Shown here in pieces: positions 25,166-35,902 of a stretch of DNA of 64,000 nt. Numbering within the stretch: the first letter of the stretch is position 1; every line of letters begins with the position of its first letter. Both the position numbers and the translations under genes were made by a program. Source of the stretch: Tilletiopsis washingtonensis (lineage: Eukaryota; Basidiomycota; Exobasidiomycetes; Entylomatales); contig NW_020312022.1 of assembly GCF_003144115.1 (NCBI RefSeq), positions 1 to 64,000 on the forward strand, read 5' to 3'. The notes below the pieces were generated by a model. That model saw only the letters and a program-made list of their open reading frames with translations, did not search any database and was not told the DNA's origin.

Positions 25166-25623
25166 CACCTCGGGGACCATTCAGGCTCTGCCTCTGGCGG
25201 AATGTGTGCTGCACCTGCCTGCGTAGAGGTGCAAGGTCTGCGGCCTGGCGGCGGCAGAGTATGCCGCCACTTTGAGGGCGTTGCGCTCAGTCTGGCTCGC
25301 TGCGGCGACGTGGCCATCGTGTCTGACACTGCCTGTGAACCGTGCACGCAACCCTGACTGGCCTTCGTGGGGCGCGGGTGGAGCGGTCTCGCCCTGAGCT
25401 GCGAGAGCATGCGCGCCAGTCCTATGGCGCTTGAAAATGTGCCAGTCGAGGCGCGTGGCCTGCTCTCCGGTGTCTTGCAGCAGGGCTACTCGTTCGGCTG
25501 GGAGGCCGCGCGCGTGGGAACACGAGGACCCGAGCGGCGCTGCGGGCAGCGCACTGGCAGAGCCAGAGCGACATCGGCGAGGGCGCCGCCTCTTGCCGCA
25601 CACCACCATCTCCGATCAGCAGC
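25166..25623. other. ELP4 to PP2A-activator spacer holding a JEN1-derived fragment
   Basis: A 458-base interval upstream of the PP2A activator gene. Most of it is unremarkable. Bases 25415-25499 are a near-identical copy of part of a JEN1 exon (listed separately). The rest must include the ELP4 3-prime end and the promoter of the next gene. Confidence 0.6.
25415..25499 (+). pseudogene. 85-base fragment copied from JEN1 or a close relative
   Basis: By eye these bases match 60841-60925, inside exon 4 of the JEN1-type permease gene, at 81 of 85 positions, in the same orientation. The copied part encodes MALENVPVEARGLLSG and the following QQGYSFG. The similarity stops abruptly at both ends. The flanks have no transporter homology, so this is a bare fragment rather than a decayed whole gene. 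The source could be the 60 kb gene or an unseen paralogue. Confidence 0.85.
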
Positions 25624-27379
25624 ATGAGCACCTCACAGCTGCCGCCCGCACCCGTGCTCGCGGCCGCCGCTGCGTCTGCCGCCGAGCAGCCGCGCGCCGC
25701 GCTCGACGCCCTCGCCGCCAAGCTGCGTGCGCCGCGCTCCGCTCCCTCGGCGCCCGACCCGCGCACGCAGCCCCTCGCCACACGCACCGTCACGCCGCCC
25801 GCCTCGCCGCCGCCGGCACCCGCGGCGCCGGCAGAGACGGTGCCGGCGCGCTTTGTGCCCGCCAGGAAGCGCATCGTCTCGCCAAAGCAGCTGCAGCGCT
25901 GGGAGCACAGCGACGCCTGCCGCGAGCTGCTGGCGTGGATCACCGCGTGCAACGAGGCAGTCGTGGGGCGCTCGCTGCGCGACGACGTCGAGACGAGCAA
26001 GGTGCGTGCGGTATCCAGATGGCGTGCGAGGGCCGCTGGGACAGCGCGGCGCGGTGTGTAGAGGCGGCGAAGGGCCCGAGAGGCGCAGTCGCAACAGGAC
26101 GTAGGCGCAGCGATGGCTCGGACTGTCGCCTGGTGGACTAGGGCGTGCAGCGGTTACTGCCCCCCTCAGGCATGGCCCTACACACCAGACACCTGGAGAG
26201 CCCGTGCTGACGCCCTTGCCTAGGCCGTCGAGGCGCTGCTTCTCATTCTCGACCGAGTCCGCGAGCTCGTGCTGGCCACGCCCGCCGACAGCTCGTCGTC
26301 GTCACGCTTCGGCAACCCGGCCTTCCGCACGCTGCACTCCAAGCTTGGCGAGGCCAGCGGCACGCTGCATGCGCTCATCCCCGACCTGCCGACGGCGGCC
26401 GTGGAGGAGATTGGCGTGTACTTCTGCGAGAGCTGGGGCAACGCCACGCGCATCGACTATGGCAGCGGCATGGAGCTCAACTTTGCGACGTGGCTGTGCG
26501 TGCGAAGTGCCTCGTGATGGCCGGCTGCCTGCTGACATGCAACCCACAGCTTCTGCCTGACGAAGCTCGGCATCCTTTCGCTCGAGCGCGACGCGCCAGC
26601 CGTCGTGCTGCGGGTCTTTTGGCGCTACGTCGAGGTGATGCGCCTGATCCAGAGCACGTACTGGCTCGAGCCGGCTGGCTCGCACGGTGTGTGGGGCCTC
26701 GACGACTATCACTTTCTGCCGTTCCTTTGGGGCAGTGCGCAGCTGAAGGGTGCGTGTGGTCGCGCGCGGGTGCTGCATCTGGGCTGACATCTGCGGCAGA
26801 CCACAAGCACCTGCGCCCCAAGTGCATCCACGACGCCGAGATCGTCGAGGAGTTTGCGCCCGACTACATGTACCTGGCCTGCATCCGCTTCATCAACAGC
26901 GTGCGTCGCAGAAGATACGCTCTTGCAGCTAGGCAGCGCTGACACGGCCCGCACAGATCAAGACGGCGTCGCTGCGCTGGCACTCGCCGATGCTCGACGA
27001 CATCAGCGGCGTGCGCGCCTGGCGCAAGGTCAACGAGGGCATGCTGAAGATGTACCGCGCCGAGGTGCTGCTCAAGCTGCCCATCGCGCAGCACATCTTC
27101 TTTGGCTCGCTGCTCGCCTTCCCACCGCCGGCCGCTGGCGAGGCAGAAGACGAACAGGCCGGAGAGGAGGATGCACACGGCCACGTGCATCCGCATGCCG
27201 CCAAGCACGGCACGGGAGAGGGCCAGGCGGCGGGCTGGGGCGACTGCTGCGGCATCCCCATCCCCTCGGTCTTTGCTGCCGCCGAGGAGGAGCGGCGGCG
27301 TGCTGCTGGCTCACGCGACGTGGCGGTGCCGGGTGCAAGCGTGCCGGGAGGTGCTGTGCGGCGTGTGCCGTTCGACTGA
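25624..27379 (+). CDS. PTPA: PP2A phosphatase activator (PTPA/Rrd family)
   Basis: A peptidyl-prolyl isomerase-like protein that activates protein phosphatase 2A. After a proline- and alanine-rich leader of about 80 residues comes [20 protein letters not shown], then [21 protein letters not shown]. The core signature follows: [36 protein letters not shown], then [20 protein letters not shown] and [17 protein letters not shown]. The end has [20 protein letters not shown] and [18 protein letters not shown]. Intron 1 (26002-26223) is 222 nt, longer than most here; later introns are short. The tail beyond about residue 430 is histidine-rich and not conserved. Confidence 0.93.
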
Positions 27380-27763
27380 GCGAATGCATGACTGAAACGC
27401 TGTCAAGTGAGCGCCCTGCGGGAGAGCGCAAGGCGGCTGAGTGGCAGAGCGCGGCAGCTGCACAGCAAACAGGCTGGCGCCCAGATACGCGCGCAAAGGA
27501 GCCGAGACGCCTACGACCTGGCCGTCTGTGGACTGCGAGGCTGCCGGCCGAGGAGCTGTGAGAGATCCACAGCGAGCCAGCCGAGAGCGGCCAGAGAGGG
27601 GGATGAGCTTGGACAGCGTGGGAGCACGGCGCCTGGCCCGAATGCCGGGGCCGCGTCACGTGCGTGCGGCCAAAAAGTGCCCTGAAATCTGGAGCCAAGG
27701 CTGCATGCTGGAAGATGGCGGCGTGCGTGACGCCGAGCCACCACCACGCCCCTCTCACACATC
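27380..27763. other. Spacer between PP2A activator and RRP5
   Basis: About 380 bases, promoter side of RRP5. I see no gene, RNA or strong motif. Confidence 0.5.
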
Positions 27764-30700
27764 ATGCCGGGCCTCAAGCGCACTCGCGAGAGCGCCGACG
27801 CGGCCGCCTCGTCAAAACCACGCACCAAGGACGAGAGCAAGCGGCCGCGCAAGGACGCCGCCGCCGCCTCGTCCTCCAAGGTCGCCGCCGTGCTGCCGCC
27901 GGCCGTCGAGGCCGACTTTCCGCGCGGCGGCGGCTCCGGCCTCACGCCGCTCGAGCACGCCCAGGCGCTGCGCGAGGGCCGCGCCGAGCGTGCCTCGGCG
28001 GCGGCGGGCAAGGATCTCTTCACCGACGGCGCAGCGCGCAAGAAGGGCAAGGGTGCTGCCGCCGGCGCCTCGGGCGGCGACGATGTGGCGGCGCAGAAGG
28101 AGAAGAAGCGCAAGGACTGGCGCGAGATGAAGAATGCCAAGAAGAAGAAGACGGCGATGGGCGTGGAGCGTGCTGGCCAGGGCGAGCTCGACCACACGCG
28201 CGTCGAGCACCTCAACTACAAGGTGAGCCGTGCTGCCGTGCCGCCGTGCTGGACCTTCACTCACTCGTTCCCACAGCGCCTGGCGCCCGGCTCGCGCCTG
28301 CTCTGCTCCGTCCTCGCCGTGCACCCGCTTGCGCTCGTGCTGAGCCTGCCGAACCAGCTACTGGGCCACGTGCCGCTCACGAGCATCTCGTCGGTGCTGA
28401 CGGAGCGGTTAGACGCCGCTGCCAACGCCAGCGACTCGGAGTCCGAGGCCGAGTCGTCGGACGACGAGGACGAGGAGATGAAGACGGCTGGCGACGTGCC
28501 GGAGCTGCGGGATCTGTACAAGGTGGGCGACTGGGTGCGTGCCTCCGTCGTCAGCGTCAAGAACGCCGGCAACAAGGGCCTGGGCCGCGAGGGCCAGGAG
28601 TACGTGCGCGAGGCCGGGCGCGTGGAGCTCTCGCTGGACCCGGCACTGCTCAACGAGGGCATCGAGTCCGCCGACCTCATCCCTGGCGCCGTGCTGCCCG
28701 TCACTGTCAAGAGCCGCGAGGACCACGGCTGGACACTCGACGCGGGCATCGGCATCTCTGGCTTTGCGCCGCTCGATGCCGCGCCCAGCGACGTGCAGGT
28801 CGGCGCCGTGCTGCCGGCTGCAGTCACGGCGCACGTCTCTGGCTCGCGGGCATTCACTGCCTCGCTGCAGCCGGCTGCTGTGCTCTCGGCGCGGCTCGGC
28901 CCGACGCACGCGCCGACGCTGAATGGCCTGCTGCCCGGCACCTACGTTACGGCGCTCATCACCAACGCCAGCGCCTCGGGCCTCTCGGCAAAGCTGTGGG
29001 GCTTCTTCGATGCCTCCATTGACCCGACTCACCTGCCGCTGCCGCACGGCAAGACGGCAGCGGACGTGTACAAGGAGGGCCAGAAGGTCAAGGCACGCGT
29101 GCTCTGGGACCTCGGGCCGCACGCTGCTGGCGCCGACCCGCTCGAGGTCACTGCCGAGAAGCAAGGCGGCCGGAAGCTGGCGCTCAGCGCAGCTCCACAC
29201 GCGCTGAAGCTCTCGCCGCCGCCGGGCCTGTCGCACTATCCCATCGGCACCAAGCTCTCTGTGCGCGTGGTGCGCGCCGACAAGGACTGGGGCCTGGCCT
29301 GCGAGATCGAGGACGCAGACGACGAGGTGTCGCCGCAGGTCTTCTGTCACATCAGCCACGTCGCAGACGAGCACATCGTCGCGCTCTCTGCGTCGTCTGG
29401 CACGTGGAAGGAGGGCTCGGTCCACCCAGCGCGTGTGACTGGCCACGCACCGACGGACGGGCGCGTGCTCGTCTCGCTGCAGCCCAGCGTGCTGAAACGG
29501 GCCTTCATGCGCGTCTCCGAGGTGCAGGTCGGCAGCATCGTCCGTGGCACTGTCGCACGCCTGGGCCCGAACGGCAACGCGATCTTCCTCGACCTGGGCG
29601 GCAGCGTGCACGGCGTTGTGTTCCCGCTGCACTTTGCCGACGTGCCGCTGCGCAAGCCCGAGAAGAAGTACAAGGTCGGCGCCACCGTCAAGGCGCGCGT
29701 GCTGGCCGTCGACCCGCTGAAGAACCGCATCAGCTGCACGCTCAAGAAGAGCCTCGTCGGCTCTGACCTGCCGATCGTCGCAGCGCTGCAGGATGCGCGT
29801 CCCGGCGTCGTCACGCAGGGCACTGTGAGCCGCTTCATCGAGCCGACGCCCGGCAAGCCCAACGCCCTGCTCGTCGATCTCTTTGGCGGCCTGCGCGCCC
29901 TGGTGCCGGCAGTCGAGGCGACCGAGGCTGCACCCGGCGCACAGCCGCTGCAGCTGAGGTCTGCGTACTTCGAGGGCAAGGTGGTGCGTGTGCGCCTCAC
30001 GCACGTCGACTATGCCTCGGCTCGCATCACGGCATCCATCCGGCAAGCGGCACCCTCGTACCTTGCCCGTCTGGACGTCGACGCTGTGACGCTGGGCCAG
30101 AAAGTGGACGCACGCACAGCTGCTGTGCACGCCGATGTCGTCGTGCTGGAGCTGCTGCCATCGCGCGCCCGCGCCCTTCTCAGCCTCGCGGCGCTCGCCG
30201 AGGAGCGCGGCAAGAGCGTCGAGGAGGTGCGCGCCGAGCTGGAGGAAGGCGAGGTCCTCACCGGCCTGACGGTCATCGACAAGAACAAGGACAAGGGTCT
30301 GGTGATTCTCGGCAACTCCAGTGCCCAGCCGCGGTCAAACAAGGCCGCCGAGCTGCAGCCTGGACACCTCGCCGCCGGCAAGGTCATTGAGAGCGGACGC
30401 GAGCCCAACGCAGTCACGGTGCTGCTGCCGGGCGGCGTGCGCGCACGACTGCACGCGACGGACTGCGCAGACGAGTTCTCCGAGGAGCCCCTTCCGCCAG
30501 TCGAGAAGGACAAGGACAGCAAGCCGCTCGATGTGGTCGTTCTTTCCATCCGCGGCACGACGAAGAAGCGCGCCGTCGTCAGCACGCGCCCGTCTGTGCT
30601 GGCTGCCGCTCGCGGCGAGACCGCGGCAGCTCCTCGCGACGCAGTCGTCGAGTCCGCCGCCGATCTGCAACCGAAGGAGAAGCGGCGCGGCTATGTCAAG

Positions 30701-32815
30701 GCCATTGCCGACTCGGGCCTGTTCGTCGACCTCGGCCGCGGCGTTACTGCGCGCGTCATGATCGCCGAGCTTTTCGACAGCTACGTCAAGGACTGGAAGC
30801 CGCGCTTCCGCGTCGGACAGCTCGTCGAGGGCACCGTGATGAGGTGAGTGCCGCAGTCGTGCTGCCATTGTCCGTGGCTGACGTGCCCTTCCAGCGTTCT
30901 GGCGGCGCAGAGCAAGGTCGAGTTCTCGCTCCGCTCGGAGCCTGGCGTGTCCAGCAAGGACCGCAAGGGCTCAGCAGCGAAGAAGGCCGAGGCCGGCGAG
31001 CAGGCAGCAAAGGGCGGCGCTGTGCGGCTGCGCGATCTGCAGAAGGGCCAGAAGGTCAAGGGCTTCGTCCGCGCCATCACGGACTTTGGCGTGTTCGTCC
31101 AGATCGAGGGCTCGGATGTCAGCGGCCTCGCGCACAAGAGCCAGGTGAGTAGCAAAGGCTGCAGCGACCCACCGGGGTGCTGACACTCCTGCACAGCTCT
31201 CGGACAACAAGTCTGCGGACGCGCTCAAGGCGTTTGCGATTGGCGACCGTGTGCGCGCCATCGTGCTCGAGGTCAACAGCGAGAAGAAGCGTCTGGGCCT
31301 CGGCTTGAAGCCCAGCTACTTTGACGCCGAGGACTTTGCAGACTCGGACGCGGAGATGGCAGACGGCGACGCCAGCGAGGCGGAAGACGGAGCTGACAGC
31401 AACGAGGAGGAGGCCGAGAGCGGCGAGGACTTCGACGGTCAGGTCGATGACAGCGACGATGAGGGCAGCGACGCGAGCCTCGACGACGACGACTTTGAGG
31501 GCGCAGACGAGTCGCTCGCTCGGCTGCTCGCGGCCGACGCGCCCTTCGAGGAGGAGTCGGACGTTGAGTCGGACGATGACGAGGAGTCTAAGGAGGCAGC
31601 CGGCGAGGCTGCCTCCGACGCGGACTCGGCCGCAGAGGACGAGTCCGAGGACGAGGCGCCGCGGACCGTCGCACCGGCTCTCGAGCTCTCGGGCGGCTTC
31701 AGCTGGTCCGCACCCGATGCAGTCGAGGCAGCCGACGCAGGCGCCAGCGGCTCTGACTCCGAGTCCGATGACGACGAGGCGGCGGAGGCCAGCGCCAGCA
31801 AGTCCAAGAAGCGCAAGGCCAAGGCCGCCGCCGCGCCGCAGCAAGACATGACGGCAGACCTGGCAACCAAGGCGCCCGAGTCGACGGCCGACTTTGAGCG
31901 GCTGCTGCTCGGCTCGCCGCACTCGTCGTATCTCTGGATCCAGTTCATGTCCTTCCAGCTGCAGCTCTCGGACATTGACAAGGCGCGCGAGGTGGCGCGC
32001 CGAGCGCTCAAGGTCATCTCCTTCCGCGAGGAGCAGGAGCGCATGAACGTGTGGATCGCGCTGCTCAACCTCGAAAACGCCTACGGCACGGCCGAGACGC
32101 TCGACACCGTCTTCAAGCAGGCCGCGCAGGCCAACGACTCCAAGACGGTGCACCTGCGCCTGCTGGCCATCCTCGAGAAGGCGGACAAGCTCGACGCCGC
32201 CGAGGAGCTGTGGCGCAAGACGGCCAAGAAGTTTGGCTACTCGTCCAAGGTCTGGGTCGGCTGGGTGCAGTTCTACCTGCGCCACGACCGCGCCGAGGAC
32301 GCGCGCAAGCTCGTGCCGCGCAGCATGCAGAGCCTCGAGAAGCGCAAGCGTGAGTTGAGCCGGGCACGAGCACCCTGCTGGCAGCTGACACCTCGGCACA
32401 GACGTCAAGACGGTGCTTGCCATTGCGCTCTCCGAGTACAAGCTCGGCGACACGGAGCGTGCGCGCACCGTGTTCGAGGGCCTCGTCGACAGCCACCCGA
32501 AGCGCCTCGACATCTGGCTGCAGTACGTCGACCAGGAGGCGCGCCTCGGCGAGGTGGCCAACGTGCGGTGAGTGACGGCCGCATTGCTCTGCCCCAACGA
32601 GTGCTCACACCCCCTGGCGCAGGAATATCTTCGAGCGCATCCTCGCGCTGCGGCAGAGCAGCAAGAAGGCCAAGTCGGTGCTGCGCCGCTGGCTGCTCTT
32701 CGAGCAGAAGCACGGCAGCGCCGAGGGCGAGCAGAGCGTGCTGGCGCGTGCGCGGGCGTGGGCCGAGCAGATGCAGACGCGCCAGCAGGGCGGCGAGGAG
32801 CAGGAGGGAGCATGA
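27764..32815 (+). CDS. RRP5: rRNA biogenesis protein Rrp5
   Basis: A very large nucleolar scaffold needed for both 18S and 5.8S/25S rRNA processing. The lysine-rich N terminus (MPGLKRTRESADAAA) leads to about a dozen S1-type RNA-binding repeats, for example VQVGSIVRGTVARLGPNGNA, YKVGATVKARVLAVDPLKNR and KGQKVKGFVRAITDFGVFVQ. A long acidic and serine-rich linker follows (about 31340-31800). The C terminus holds HAT/TPR-type repeats: SSYLWIQFMSFQLQLSDIDK, VWIALLNLENAYGTAETLD and KVWVGWVQFYLRHDRAEDAR. It ends GGEEQEGA. Introns sit near 28221, 30845, 31144, 32350 and 32568; the first keeps an open frame. The order S1 array then HAT repeats is unique to Rrp5. Confidence 0.95.
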
Positions 32816-34017
32816 GACGTGGGCATCCAACACAGAGCATTCACAGCCACTGCCCAACACATGTGAGGCGAGGGCACGTTTTCGTGTGGGGGCAGACTGC
32901 TGCGCAAGCAGCCACACGGCCCCTGGCCGCGCATCGAGGCCAGAGATTTGCGCAGGTGCAAGGAACGGATGGGTCCGGAGATGTCAGCGGGCAAGAGGCG
33001 CCGGTGCAGAGGAGAATGCCAGGCGCGAAGGAGAGCGCAAGGGTCGATACCGCGTTCGACGTCGAACCGGACGCTGAGGCAGAGTCAGAATGCCAGCCTG
33101 CATGCATGAAATGCCGCGGGGCAGAGGGCAATCAGCACGCAGCACGGGCGCAGGAGAGGACGCCGCTCTCATGCCGACAGGCGCCAAGCACGAGGACGTA
33201 TGCCGGCCGCCAGGCGCCAGGCGCCAACCGCCGGCGCCGGGAGCCGACAGCTTGCCGAGCCGCAGCGCCCGCAGGATGCGCCGGCGGCAATCTCCGCAAA
33301 GTGCGTTCCACAGGCGGAGCCGGTGCGACGGCAGTGAGGAGAGCGGGCGCTGTGACAAGGGCGCCTGAGCATATAGCGTGCGTGCGGGGCCCCGCGGCCG
33401 CATGGCAGCAGACATGCACGCCAAGCACGGCATACTGCGCCCGCGTCCCGTCACGCACGGCCGGACATGCGGCGTGCATGAGCACAGGCAGCTGCGGCGG
33501 ATGCGGCATCTGATGCTGCGCTGCAAGGCCGCGGGCAGCATGCAGATGCAGCGGCCCAACGCCAGCGGGCAGACTAGAGCTGCAAGCTGTGGGAGAGGGC
33601 CGCTTTGCCGCTGGATGCTGGGTGCCGTGTCGAGACACAGCGTCTCCCGTTGCGCGTGAGGGAGCTCACGCCATCCCGCAGACATCTCGGATCGGACGCA
33701 TCCGCGTCCTGATGCGTGCCGGCAGGCCGTGCGCTACCCCGCACGAGGGTCCAGCACAGCCGGCAGCATGCGAACCGTGAGTGTCGAGGCGGCTGCGGGC
33801 ACGGCGCTCAGCCGGACCAGGCGGCAGCGCAGGCACGGCATCACACGCACACTCCCGCTAGCGACGGCCAGGTACGGGCCTATGCTGACGGCAGTGCTCG
33901 CCCTGCACGCCGGATGGTGCAGTGCCTCGCACGGCACCCCGCATCGCTGCTGTGCACGTCGAAGCGCCTGCTAGGCCTGCTGCTGGGGTGCGAGAGGTCC
34001 TGACCGGCACGCTTGCG
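32816..34017. other. Long gene-free upstream region of the GH93 gene
   Basis: About 1.2 kb between the RRP5 stop and the GH93 TATA box. Open frames exist on both strands (for example 33132-33638 minus) but their proteins are compositionally odd, without domains, and lack plausible splice structure. The most likely content is a long regulatory region for a nutrient-controlled gene. Confidence 0.55.
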
Positions 34018-34025
34018 TATAAAAG
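34018..34025 (+). promoter_or_regulatory. TATA box of the GH93 gene
   Basis: A perfect TATAAAAG sits 65 bases before the GH93 start codon. Clean TATA boxes are uncommon in this GC-rich window and are typical of strongly regulated genes. Confidence 0.75.
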
Positions 34026-34089
34026 GAGCTCGAGACGAGGCCCAAAGGTCAGGCGGCACAGCAAATCCTCACCTTGGTCTTCAGCAGCC

Positions 34090-35283
34090 ATGCTCGCCGC
34101 AAGCCGCTCTCCGCTCGCCTTCGTCTTCGTGGCGCTGGCCTTTCTGGCTGCCACCTGCCTCGGCTCGCCGACGGTCGCCGGCCTGGCGGACCGCAACGGC
34201 GTCTCGAAGCGCGACTTTGGCCCCGTGACGATCTACACGCCGCCGTCCAACTACCAGCGCGAGCGCTCCCTCTACGCCCGCCACGTCATGCTCAACGACA
34301 GCATCGGCACCATCCTCGCCACGTGGGAGAACTACTCGCCGGCCGGCTCGCCGCCGTGGTTCCCCATCTACCGCTCGACGGACCACGGCTACACCTGGTC
34401 GCAGCTCAGCACCGTGCGCGACACGGTCAACGGCTGGGGCCTGCGCTACCAGCCCGAGCTGTACCAGCTCAAGAACGCCGTCGGCTCGTGGCCCAAGGGC
34501 ACCGTGCTCTGCGCCGGCAACTCGATCCCCGACGACCTGAGCCAGACGAAGCTCGACATCTACGCCTCCAAGGACGCCGGCGCCACCTGGACCTTCGTCT
34601 CGTCCGTCGCCCGCGGCGGCCGCGCCTACCCCGACAACGGCGAGACGCCCGTCTGGGAGCCGTTCTTTATGGAGTACAACGGCCAGCTCGTCATGTACTA
34701 CTCGGACCAGCGCGACAGCGCCTACGGGCAGAAGATTGTGCACCAAGTCTCGTCGGACCTGCGCAACTGGGGCTCCGTCGTCAACGACGTCGCTGTGTCG
34801 CCGTACAGCGCACGTCCGGGCATGCCGACGATTGCCAAGCTGCCCAACGGCCAGTACATCATGACGTACGAGTACGGCGGCGCCTCCGAGGCCAACTTTG
34901 CAATCTACTACAAGCTCAGCTCCAACCCGCTCAACTTCGGCAGCGCCTCGGGCCGTGTGCTGCGCACCACGGATGGCGCCGTATTCACGAGCTCGCCGTA
35001 CGTCGTCTGGACGCCTGCCGGCAGCGCCAGTGGAACGAGCAACGGCGCCATCGTCGTCTCGGCGATGAGCTCGACAGATCTCTTCGTCAACCGCGCGCTT
35101 GGCGACCCGTCGAAGTGGACGCGCCTCAGCGCACCGGGCACGGCTGGTGCCTACTCGCGCTCCCTCTCCGTCGGCTTCCTGCCCAAGGACATCGTCATCA
35201 CGGACGGCGGCTACCTCAATGCGGGCAGCAGCAACAAGGTGACGTTTGCGGCCCGCGACGTCAACGGCTGCAACACGTGCTAG
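34090..35283 (+). CDS. Secreted GH93-type exo-arabinanase
   Basis: GH93 enzymes attack the non-reducing ends of linear alpha-1,5-arabinan and release arabinobiose. Intronless, 397 residues. A signal peptide is clear (SPLAFVFVALAFLAATCLGS), with a KR at about 40 that could be a Kex2 site. The sialidase-like beta-propeller shows Asp-box-type motifs, STDHGYTWSQ and SKDAGATWTF. Family-like blocks are YQPELYQL, WEPFFMEYNGQLVMYYSDQR and RPGMPTIAKLPNGQYIMTYE, and the C terminus ends in a CNTC pair. The start is the first Met after the TATA box; upstream in-frame codons lack a signal peptide. It sits tail to tail with an MFS porter and near a GH51 enzyme, which supports the arabinan assignment. Confidence 0.8.
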   Translation: MLAASRSPLAFVFVALAFLAATCLGSPTVAGLADRNGVSKRDFGPVTIYTPPSNYQRERSLYARHVMLNDSIGTILATWENYSPAGSPPWFPIYRSTDHGYTWSQLSTVRDTVNGWGLRYQPELYQLKNAVGSWPKGTVLCAGNSIPDDLSQTKLDIYASKDAGATWTFVSSVARGGRAYPDNGETPVWEPFFMEYNGQLVMYYSDQRDSAYGQKIVHQVSSDLRNWGSVVNDVAVSPYSARPGMPTIAKLPNGQYIMTYEYGGASEANFAIYYKLSSNPLNFGSASGRVLRTTDGAVFTSSPYVVWTPAGSASGTSNGAIVVSAMSSTDLFVNRALGDPSKWTRLSAPGTAGAYSRSLSVGFLPKDIVITDGGYLNAGSSNKVTFAARDVNGCNTC

Positions 35284-35902
35284 GCGGTGCAGGAAGCAGG
35301 CCGCTCGGAGGCACTCTGGTCTTCGGGCCCGGCGCCATGTATGCGGCGCGGTGATGCTTTGGTAATTGATATGTCTCTGTCGAAAACCACATCTCGTGCT
35401 ATCTGATGGCTGCGCGCGTGTGAAGTCGTTTGACGTGCTGTGGCAGGCTCTGCAGCGCAACGCAATCGCCGCGGCACGCGCACGCGAGCAGCAGGCCCCT
35501 GCCGCACTCGGACGCGACGCGCGGCGTAGCATGCTTTCGCGTCGGCGCGTGCACCCAGCTCTCACTCTCGCTGCGCTTGCTGGATACTCGGCCCACTCGA
35601 CCTCTGCAAGACCGCACCGCACAATCTATAATCAGACTGCGGATGCTCGAGATGAAAAATGTATCCGCCTCGGATGGGCGCTCGGCTCGCTGCGGTGCCT
35701 AGCCACGCCGCGGTCACAGTACAGGCAGCAGAGTAGGGAGTGCGATTTCTCAATTCACAGCCAACGAGCAATTGGGAATACAGAGACAGTGAGCGACCGG
35801 TGAGAGGACGCGCGACGCAGGGGAGAGAGGCCAGAAAGAAACATCGAGGGCGCGTGACAGGCGTGACGAGAGAGAGAGAGAAGGCGCGCGACGTCGACGC
35901 GA
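35284..35902. other. Convergent spacer between GH93 and the sugar porter
   Basis: About 620 bases between the two stop codons. It is a little more AT-rich than its surroundings and has a short GAGAGA run near 35872. No gene or RNA recognised. Confidence 0.5.

Noticed and set aside
33132-33638. Minus-strand frame in the RRP5-GH93 spacer
   Set aside because: Cys-, His- and Arg-rich composition, no domain, and overlapping frames on the other strand; looks like non-coding DNA.
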